Source: Siphonodentalium dalli (lineage: Eukaryota > Mollusca > Scaphopoda > Gadilida > Siphonodentaliidae). From it: a stretch of DNA of 64,000 bases. The stretch is taken from positions 76,735,980-76,799,979 of the forward strand of contig CP136063.1 of the NCBI GenBank assembly GCA_032622095.1, written 5' to 3'. A program made the translations under genes and the position numbers. The notes below the pieces were generated by a model. That model was not told where the DNA came from and did no database searches. It saw nothing but the letters and a program-made list of their open reading frames with translations. Position 1 is the stretch's first letter, and each line of letters opens with the position of its first letter. Positions 56,386 through 64,000 of the stretch are shown one piece after another.

Positions 56386-57521
56386 TGGCTACGATCTTGG
56401 CATCCACATTGTATCATGTTGACATATTTATTTTATCACAATGGACCAGAATAGCCAAAGATGATGGTCCATCAGTTCTGTCTCAAAGTTCTGCCCATTT
56501 CCTTTCAATAAATATGGCCAAAATCACAAAAGAGGTTCTCGGCAAAATTACATACTTAAAAATGAATTTGTCATGCCCCATACGGAACTGGGACAACCAG
56601 AATAGAACATGTAGTTGTCAGTTAATTAACTAACACGTATAATAACCAAGTGAGTCACAATTTGCTACCTTTTCGGATAATGCAGAGAATGTTCGGGATA
56701 TATGTATAACATTAACATTTTACAAATTTGGTTGCCATTTTGGAAGCCATCTTGAGAAATTTGTTCTATAAACACCGTATTGTGACAAACTTAAGATATA
56801 CCAAAACAATAAACACCTTTCAATCCAAAGATAGTTATATTTTACCTGAAAAAATGGTCCAAACCTGAAAAGTGAATTTTTGCCAATATTTATGTCAAGT
56901 TTTTGAGAGAAAAGTCCAATATTTTTGACGATGTCAGTGGTGACGATAGTAATAATTAACTATGGTGCATCAGACATGTTAGTATTCAATGAATAGAATG
57001 CAGAATATCCAATTTTATACATCAACCAAAACTTGTAAGCGATTTCAGGACACGCTGGTGTAATATTTACCATTTTACATATTTTGGCGGCAGCCATTTT
57101 GAGCCAAAGTAAAAAATTTGGTTCCAGTGACTTGGAATATTCATAGGTAATGATATGCATCACTTACATTACAAAGTTCTGTTCATTTCTTGTTGAAATA
57201 TGACTAGAATCCCAATTGTGATTTTTTGGTGAAATTTTATACCGCATTCAGCCGCATTCTGTAAAATCGAATTTTTGAGGGATCAGAATGGGTTTGTATA
57301 CATTTTACCAGATTTTCCCGCTATAATTTGCATAAAACTGACTTAGGGTCTGGTCTGAAAAACGGCGGCCATGATGGACGCCATCTTGTCTGCAGTCTAA
57401 AAGGCCACTTTTTTTCTTGTTAACATTGCTTAAAAGTTGAAGGACATAAAAAGGAACAAAATGAGTGGGGTGAAGTTAAGTCCTAGGGGGGTGCAAGGGT
57501 ACCCCTATTAGCTCCCGGACT
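56386..57521 (-). repeat. Right terminal arm of the 4.9-kb element
   Basis: Reverse complement of 52591-53944 minus about 270 bases. Includes GTTAATTAACTAACACG, AACAATAAACACCTTT, GGCGGCCATGATGGACGCCA and ACTCATTTTG complement. A duplicated GCCGCATTC phrase (57242-57261) marks a small local duplication. Confidence 0.85.
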
Positions 57522-58167
57522 AGTGTGATAAAGTTCACCTCCTTCACATGTCTGTTGAGACCTTTCGCAAAACTCACGTTTACGATTACGGATACGGATA
57601 GGGTACTACGTCACCAACCTTTGTGTACTTTCTAATCGTTCTCGTATTTTACTATCCGTAATGACGGTTACGATGTCATGGTTTCTAATAAGCTCAAATA
57701 ACACCTGAAATTTTTTTTCTGCAATATATCACTTTACTCCGTTCGAGACTGTATATGTATATCATGTAAACCATCCAGTTGTATTGAGCTACGACCTCGA
57801 TATGCTGTTTAGATTGTCAATCACTGTACTCGTCGTCGTGAATCACGAGCTTCCCGCGAAATAAGATCGCTATTCACAACGGATAGCCATCGCTGGCTGC
57901 GACATAAAACTTTACAGTAAGAGGAGTGCACTATGAAATTCAACAATTATTTAATTCAACAACCCATGGTGGTGTCCCAGTGTATGCAGTTATAGAATGC
58001 CCAAATGAGAGCCTAAAGAATGGCATAACCCTATCAATGAATAGTGAAATATTTTGTGTTCTCTTCCCCTTTCCCGAATTGAATAGTTCATTCAATTTAA
58101 TAATATTCGGTTTTCGGTAGAAGTTGGGTTTTATATATCTCTCTCGTAGAGTCTGTAATGCGGGGCA

Positions 58168-58225
58168 TTTTAAAATTACATGAAATTCATAACCGATTTT
58201 AAAATTACATGGAATTCATAACCGA
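58168..58225 (+). repeat. 29-bp tandem duplication
   Basis: TTTTAAAATTACATGAAATT plus CATAACCGA is repeated immediately, with one change (GAAATT to GGAATT). Confidence 0.9.
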
Positions 58226-58424
58226 GTTCTAAGTTACATAAAGTACTCTGGCTGAGTAATCTGAACCTGCCCTGGATCCCGATTCAACTGGTAAGTTCTG
58301 CTCCTGAACCGTAAATAAAAGAATATATATATTTGGCACACCCACCGACATCACCAGAGCTCAGCAGTCTCTGTCAGGTTTGTTCTTTGCATTTATTTGT
58401 AATTTAAAGAACACGCACACATGC

Positions 58425-58555
58425 GGCATTTAATGGTACTCAATCCGATTAGATGTCCCCATATCATCAGATTCCAACAACAATTTTGTTGTTGAAATGC
58501 CGCTTCTGTTATCAGAATCGAGTAATTGCTCATAATTAATGCTAACCACAGTCAA
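58425..58555 (+). repeat. Dispersed repeat, copy 2 (partner at 31150-31275)
   Basis: ATCAGATTCCAACAACAATT, TTGAAATGCCGCTTCTGTTA, TCAGAATCGA and TAATGCTAACCA match the copy at 31150 in order and orientation. Confidence 0.65.
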
Positions 58556-59251
58556 CTATATTATAAAATTGCCCAAAACCTGTTATTTATCAACATTTTG
58601 TTCAACGAAATTTTGCTGGTTTGTCAAATATCTGACAAAAAAGCAACTTGATGCACATCGCTTCTACCGTGTCGACTTTGTTTCGATTTGGTATAGTAAC
58701 AAATCAGAAGTGATGCACATCAGCGAGCTCACCAACCTTATGTCGGATTTCCTAAACCCAAAGAGGTGAAGCCGAAATCGCATTGAAATCAACTCGCGGA
58801 CTTGAAGGGGCTTGAACGATGGCGCCGTGGTTGATGTGAGGTCCAAATTCAGGAACCCCTCTTCCCCATCAGCATAACGTCTATCTGGTCATACATGCTA
58901 ACAACGAACTGAATTTCCACCACATATGACCTGGCATTTATACCTGTATTGCCACAATATATCACGAGAATCCCGGGTCGTACGTTGTGACTGGTCGAAT
59001 TATTGACAATATTAGCAGGTCATGATTATCGCATTTATTGCAAATGTGACGATAAGTGAAGTATTAAGGGACTGTATACCAAACACACGCTTTGCGTTGT
59101 AAAAGTGGTACGAAATAATGATCGTACGTGTTCGTCAAAACTCTTACGCGTAATCGTTTTGCGAAAGGACTTTTTGGCCATACGGATAGACTTACGGCTA
59201 CGAATAGCTATCCGTATTCGTAATCGTAAACGTGAGGATGCGAAAGGTATC

Positions 59252-59932
59252 TAATATGAGGTTGAATCGCCATTGTAGTACTGGTTGGATTTTGGTGCAA
59301 GACGTCATTTAAACAAGCTATCGGGGTCGCTCTAGTACATTTTGGTGATATATTAATGGTACGGGCGGCGTTCGTTGCAGAAATATTCACATTTGTTCAA
59401 ATCGCCAACAACAGAAGGAATATTAAAATATATATATAGTTGTGTTCATATGCCAAACATAATCAGCGCGTAAATAGTATATTGTCGTCAAGACGTACGT
59501 TGGTGGATGTAAACAACAGCCTGTTCGTGTTACAGAAGTTGTGCTTCTGTTTACATAACACAGCGCAAGTCTATTGGTTAATCAAACACAAATTATATAA
59601 ACGCTCTTTATTATTTCCATATCAGGAAAACAGTAACAAATAACGCTCTTTATGTTTACCATATCCGGATCTAAACAAAAGCCAGGAAACGTAACGTTTT
59701 TTGCTTTTATTTACATAATAAAGGGAAAACAATTCACAATAACATACTGTTTATGCCATATTTCTGAATGGTATAAGAACAAGGTCTGTCTATATTTTAC
59801 TATTCTTTCTGTTTATGGTGGTTTTTGACGGAGGTGAATATTTTAACAGCATACCCACCGCCAACGCCGCCCGTATCTTTAACACACAGACTGAAGTAAC
59901 GTAATAACCCGAAAGATAGTAATAGATTATAT
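59252..59932. other. No feature seen
   Basis: 59575-59660 has two ACGCTCTTTAT phrases echoing dispersed repeat Z. No gene supported. Confidence 0.35.
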
Positions 59933-60450
59933 CATGCCACGAATCTCTACTACGTCTAATGCCCGTAGAGATCATATTCCACCAGTACAAAACGTGGGAT
60001 CTTTGTGGTGTTCTGACCCGTTCTGACAGGGAACTTTATAACATTGAACACACAAGGCAGGGAATATATCTCTTTGTTAATACATGTTCCTCAAAAACAT
60101 ACGTCACATTGGGGCGTGGTCCCAGCTCGAGTTTGCATGCTTTTCTGTTACTTTTGTGAGCCGATATTGCAATAAACATTTAATTAAATTCCAAGGAGAA
60201 ATTCCATAATTGTAAGTGACGCAAAGGAAAATTGCTCACAAGGTCACTAAAATCGTGAAATTTCGAGTTGGGTCCTTCACCTGCAATGTTGTTGAGGAAC
60301 AGATAATAACTGAGAAATATATTCCCCGCGTTATATTTTCGACGTTATAAGGTTCCTCGTTAAAACTTCAAAAGTTCCGAGGTTTTTTACTTGTGGAATA
60401 TGATGATATCTACGGGCGTTCACCAGACTAGAGATTCATCGTATGATCTA
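59933..60450. mobile_element. Foldback element W, copy 1
   Basis: The ends TAGATTATATCATGCCACGA and its near-complement (CATCGTATGATCTA at 60437-60450) are inverted. Pairing includes GAATCTCTAC/GTAGAGATTC-type, CCCGTAGAGATCATATTCCA, AGGGAACTTTATAACATT, AGGGAATATATCTC and TCCCAGCTCGAG. Arms about 200 bases. No coding content. Confidence 0.75.
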
Positions 60451-60686
60451 GTAATAGATGTGTAATAAGTCGCTGCACCACTCGACAACGGGTTCAATTC
60501 TGTATACGTCAGTGAGTTATGATCGTGACAGCTACATGTATACATACATGTAAGTGATATTGTTACTCTTGGGTAACAATACAAACTCGATGTTACGCTG
60601 AGTTTATCAACATCTTATAGCTGATTCAAATTAGACACGACCTCCTGATGAATATTATGGAACAATGTATAGACTGTCGTGCTTGA

Positions 60687-61143
60687 CGCCCGTAGATATC
60701 ATATTCCGCCAGTACAACTCCTTTGAACTTTTTGAAGTTTTGACAGGGAACCTTATAAAGTTGAAAAAATAACACGGGGAATATATTTCTTAGTTACATG
60801 TATTATCTATTTCTTAATAATGTACTTCACTGTAGGTGAAGGTCCCAACTCGAAATTTCACGAGTTAAGTGAATTTGTGAGCGATTTTGCTTCGCGTTGC
60901 ATACCATTATGGCATTTTTCCTGGGTAATTAATTTGATGTTTATTGCGATATCGGCTCACGAAAGTCAGAGAAAAGCATGCAATTTTAAGTTGGGACATT
61001 CGCCTACAGTGAAGAACATTAAGGAAAAGATAACAACTATGAAATATATTCCCCGCTTTATGTTTTCGACTTTATAAGGTTTCCTGTCAAAACATCAAAA
61101 AGTTCTCAGGTTTTGTACAGGTGGAATATGATCTATGCGGGCT
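60687..61143. mobile_element. Foldback element W, copy 2
   Basis: Same layout as copy 1: GCCCGTAGATATCATATTCC, AGGGAACCTTATAAAGTTGA, GGGGAATATATTTC and GGTCCCAACTCGAAATTT on the left. The inverted partners are on the right (TAAGTTGGGACATTCG, GAAATATATTCCCCGC, CTTTATAAGGTTTCCTG, GGTGGAATATGATCTATGCG). The frame at 60820-61077 is the element's interior. Confidence 0.78.
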
Positions 61144-61494
61144 TTAGCCAGAGTAGAGATTCATGGCATGATATATTGCTTGACAGACGAAGAAGAGTCG
61201 AAGACAGATGGTTTTTTTTTCTCAATCCAAATCTGTCTAATAGCAGACAGGGCCACCGTGGCGCCATGTGTGCGTATTGAAACCCAAACTCAGTTGTATA
61301 GTCCCCGAAATTGACGTCATTAATTGTGTTCATGAAACTGTTTTACTATTCAGTAGCTTCATGTATTGTTAAACGGACATGGCTCGTTCGAGCTTCCAAA
61401 GTATGTCTACGTAATTTGGAAGTAGGTATAAGATATGTTAACAATTACACGAAATGCTGATATACCGGCTTCAATTAAGATCCATGGTCACAGC

Positions 61495-61790
61495 CATTTT
61501 AAATCTTTCGCACAGAAGTTACATAAACGCTCTTTACTTATATCATAACATGCAATGCTGTTTTCTGTTCTACTTCGTGCAAATGGCTGGTTTTTATTTT
61601 GTGCGGGACACATCCTTCGTGTTCAAAATTGTATTTTTATGACTTCGATGCGTCTTTCTGAGACATATAATGCTTATACAGAAAGGTAGTTAGGGTATTT
61701 ATCGACCTATTTCGGTACGGAGAAAATCTCAAAAAGCGAATATTATTAGGTGTATTTTGGCGCGCAAACCGCCATGTGACTTTACCAACT
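61495..61790 (+). repeat. Dispersed repeat Z, copy 2
   Basis: Matches 43580-43920: AAACGCTCTTTA, TCGTGCAAATGGCTG, CTTCGATGCGTCTTTCTG, TATTTATCGACCTATTTCGG, GTGTATTTTGGCGCGCAAAC and CGCCATGTGACTTTA. Confidence 0.75.
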
Positions 61791-61880
61791 TAGAACAACT
61801 TAGTAGGCGGATTTTCTTGATCTGAGCTGATCATATCAATAAATTCCGTCAACTAAGTTGTTCTAATTTGGTCAAGTCAC
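61776..61880. repeat. 105-bp inverted repeat
   Basis: GTGACTTTACCAACTTAGAA plus CAACTTAGT pairs with ACTAAGTTGTTCTAATTTGG plus TCAAGTCAC, around a loop of about 40 bases containing CTGAGCTGATC. It lies at the inner edge of the Z-repeat pair. Confidence 0.8.
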
Positions 61881-62282
61881 TATTCGCTGGCACTCTGCTA
61901 AGTTCGGGTTCCATTGATTTCTATTGAAGGTCAGAGGTAAAACATTTTAGCACTGAAATGTATGTAATCACGTGGCACACAATAAATAGATTCATTAGTC
62001 CACAAGTGAGTTTTTACACAGCCTCTCATAGACACGATATCTGATGATTTTCCGATAGGAAATCCCACACCGAATCGAAAGATACCAATAACTCATTTTC
62101 CCGCCAAAATGCAGATAGAACATTTTAGTTCTGACGCGACGATAAATATGGCCCTGATACTCAAATATACGGCGTGGCGTCGTCACAAACAAAGCGCTAT
62201 GGCGTCTGCAGTTTTGATTTGGTTGCAATGGAGACACGGTGCGTTGGTATATATTTTAGTTTATATTCATATCCCAAATAAT

Positions 62283-62600
62283 TAAAGCCACAGGGTGGTT
62301 TGCGCTTAAAATACACATAAGAATATTCCCTTTCGAATTTTTCCCGGTATCGAAGTAGGACGATAAATACTACCTATCCACGAGTATAATATGTCACAGA
62401 AAGACGCATAGAAGTCATGACAAATACAACTATGAACACGAGTTTGGGTCCAACAAAAAAAAATAGCCACTTGCGCGACAAGGAACAAAAAAAAAGTCCA
62501 TATTAGCTAGTCTATTCCAAATATGGTAGGTATAAAGAGCGGTTCTTTCACTTCTGTGCGAAAAATTTGGAACAGTTGGGAAATGGCATGACCATGGCAA
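62283..62600 (-). repeat. Dispersed repeat Z, copy 3 (inverted to copy 2)
   Basis: TAAAGCCACAGGGTGGTTTG, AAAATACACATAAGAATATT, GACGATAAATACTACCT, AGAAAGACGCATAGAAGTCA and AAAGAGCGGTT are the complement order of copy 2. Copies 2 and 3 together form an inverted pair about 0.5 kb apart, which suggests arms of one foldback element (about 61495-62600). Confidence 0.72.
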
Positions 62601-63257
62601 GTATTTCTCAGAGCATATGAGGCCGGTATATTAATATTTCGTGTATTTTTCAACCTCTCCTATATCTCCTTCCAAATTAAGTAGACAGCATTTGGTAAGC
62701 TCGGATGATAATGTCCGTATAATAATTAAAGCCCACACAGAGAAAATTGTGTTATGATAATAAAAGTTTTTACTTGTGCCAAACGTCATCAACTTACGTG
62801 GAATGACGTCACGTCTTATTAGTATATATGTTTGTTACATGATCCTACCCTTAATCCATTCAATACACCCATTCTATAAATTGTGATATTAAACGTAATG
62901 TTTAATAACAAGAAATAGTGCCAGGCGACCTTTGACTTCCGGTTTTTCGCCTGTTTACATTCCGTACGCTACGTCTCAAAATACTATGGCTTCCAATATG
63001 TTTCCAACAAATTATAATGAATGAAGAGTTTGAAAAGTTATGTCAATAAATATACGCTATTAAATACGCAAAAGAGTCTTTATTTATCTGCGACTATTTC
63101 TTTACGCGGGCAAACAAGGCATAGTTACGTGAAACGACATCGCATGCCTTATAGAAGCCAAAGTTAGTTTCGCGTCAAATTTGTTGATTTAAGTATGTTT
63201 TGTCACGGTTTTGGATCATGTAATAAATATAATCTACAACTCGTCCCCAGTTTATAT
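62601..63257. other. No feature seen
   Basis: AT-rich, no gene or repeat boundary supported. Confidence 0.35.
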
Positions 63258-63313
63258 CGGAATTTACAAAACTTGTCCAGTAAATTAGGTCCGGACGAGT
63301 TTTGTAAATTCGG
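63258..63313. repeat. 56-bp hairpin
   Basis: CGGAATTTACAAAACTTGTC pairs with GACGAGTTTTGTAAATTCGG, around CAGTAAATTAGGTCCG. It sits 12 bases before the larger hairpin. Confidence 0.85.
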
Positions 63314-63325
63314 CTATAAATAGAT

Positions 63326-63485
63326 AGAACCGCAGGAGTTTCTGGATTTTGACGAAATTATCGCACGAGATTTGTTGGCGGAGCGATACCTCGAGTGCGG
63401 GACGCAGTCCCGCACGAGAGGTATCGCGTTCCGCCAACAAATCGAGTGCGATAATTCGTCAAAATCCAGACACTCATGCGGTTCT
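63326..63485. repeat. 160-bp near-perfect hairpin (miniature foldback)
   Basis: AGAACCGCAGGAGTTTCTGG and its partner CCAGACACTCATGCGGTTCT bound the stem, which continues through ATTTTGACGAAATTATCGCA and GTTGGCGGAGCGATACCTCG to a centre at GGGACGCAGTCCC (63398-63410). Few mismatches. CpG content is higher than in the flanks. The minus-strand frame overlapping it is incidental. Confidence 0.9.
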
Positions 63486-64000
63486 ATTTTTATTACATAT
63501 CTCCGTATCATAGTAAGTTGACTCACAATCGTACATCCGCGGTACAGAACATGTGAATTTAATTGAGTTTTAACACTGAATGAAACAGTTCCGTCGACAG
63601 ATTGCACTAGTGCGATTCTGAGAATTATCACACGCCTGGAAACTCGTGCGACCATGCGAATTACGTTGATAGATATGTAATAAACTGGGGACTCGTTGTA
63701 GATCCTCTATAAATGTCATGGCTATATATATATATATGGCGCCGTAAATTGAGTCACGGCCTTCAGCAATGTAATGAGCATTCAAAAGAAAAACAAGTAG
63801 CAAGTTTAACTTTTAACCGAATAAAATAAATTAAGCAAAGTATTTACAAATTGCTGGTGCTTTCTTCCGAATGGACGGGTGGGTTGCCATTTGGTTGCTC
63901 AACGGTAGTGTACACTGTTTTCTGGGCACGTTGACTACCGTTTTTCAGACTCGTGTAGTCTGAATTATAAGGCGATCCTTTAGGCTTCCGGCAGGCAAGC
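63486..64000. other. No gene seen; (TA)n run
   Basis: A short TATATATATATATA tract is at 63723-63736, followed by GGCGCCG. The final 150 bases show CpG-containing text, but no exon can be supported at the window edge. Confidence 0.35.

Larger units (their letters stand above)
52591..57521. mobile_element. 4.9-kb foldback element with palindromic minisatellite core
   Basis: The outer ends are inverted: AGTCCGGGAGTTAATAGGGG (52591) and CCCCTATTAGCTCCCGGACT (ending 57521). Pairing runs inward for more than 1 kb on each side. The left arm has about 270 extra bases (52800-53070) that the right arm lacks. Inside is a degenerate minisatellite whose units face opposite ways on either side of a centre near 54626. 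No open reading frame of family resemblance exists, so it is non-autonomous. No target duplication is evident (GGGCCGCC versus AGTGTGAT). Confidence 0.88.
57558..59251. mobile_element. 1.7-kb inverted-repeat element with ACGGATACGGATA-type ends
   Basis: The left end AGACCTTTCGCAAAACTCAC, GTTTACGATTACGGATACGG and the right end CCGTATTCGTAATCGTAAAC, GTGAGGATGCGAAAGGTATC are inverted over about 45 bases. Near both ends additional TTACGGATA/TATCCGTAA motifs repeat. The interior has no recognisable transposase. It holds the dispersed repeat at 58425-58555. Confidence 0.65.

Noticed and set aside
63314-63655. 113-codon minus-strand frame
   Set aside because: Runs through the 160-bp hairpin, so its composition is dictated by the palindrome.

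Overview
The window is animal nuclear DNA. It is AT-rich, gene-poor and packed with repeats. There are no operons, no bacterial-type genes and no long open reading frames, and the only credible coding pieces are short exons with GT/AG splice signals. The repeat set points to a lophotrochozoan, most likely a bivalve mollusc: arrays carrying an (ACGG)n microsatellite and a terminal hairpin, LINEs with (ATCA)n or (CAAA)n tails, and very many long-inverted-repeat (foldback) DNA elements. The species cannot be fixed from the sequence alone.

Layout. 1-3.9 kb: a foldback family rich in GCCATTTTGG motifs, cut by the window edge. 4-9 kb: dispersed and tandem repeats, plus one near-perfect 157-bp hairpin. 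9.1-9.5 kb: a complete piggyBac-type miniature element with TTAA target duplications and two internal hairpins. 10.1-10.3 kb: a possible first exon. 12.8-16.5 kb: elements built from GGTTTAAACC motifs. 18.6-20.1 kb: two pairs of local direct duplications. 22-23.4 kb: a 158-bp hairpin and an 11-copy 44-bp minisatellite. 24.8-25.6 kb: a LINE 5' region split by a 430-bp inverted-repeat element.

25.9-35.4 kb holds the best gene candidate. It has a possible promoter with a non-coding first exon, a 151-bp coding exon at 27416-27566, a 7.2-kb intron, and a phase-compatible last exon at 34774. The predicted protein is Ser/Asp-rich with a repeated YSDTD motif, and I do not recognise the family. The large intron holds three related mobile elements with tandem cores and terminal hairpins (27706-30043, 32266-33188, 33757-34323) and a LINE reverse-transcriptase scrap.

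35.4-38.3 kb has two tandem arrays (88 bp and 175 bp). 38.4-41.1 kb has LINE pieces, including a broken ORF1. 42.5-43.2 kb has a TA-flanked DNA transposon. 46.3-50.4 kb is an arm of the GCCATTTTGG foldback family split by a 3.07-kb transposon, which itself contains a second piggyBac-type element. 52.6-57.5 kb is a 4.9-kb foldback element with about 1.1-1.35-kb terminal arms and a palindromically arranged degenerate minisatellite core. 57.6-63.5 kb is a chain of further inverted-repeat elements and hairpins.

The window is therefore best read as repeat-dominated intergenic and intronic DNA with one plausible split gene. The most distinctive signals are the nested insertions, the hairpin-bearing piggyBac-type elements and the giant palindromic minisatellite element. 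All homology statements rest on comparison within this window and on remembered family features; no searches were run.
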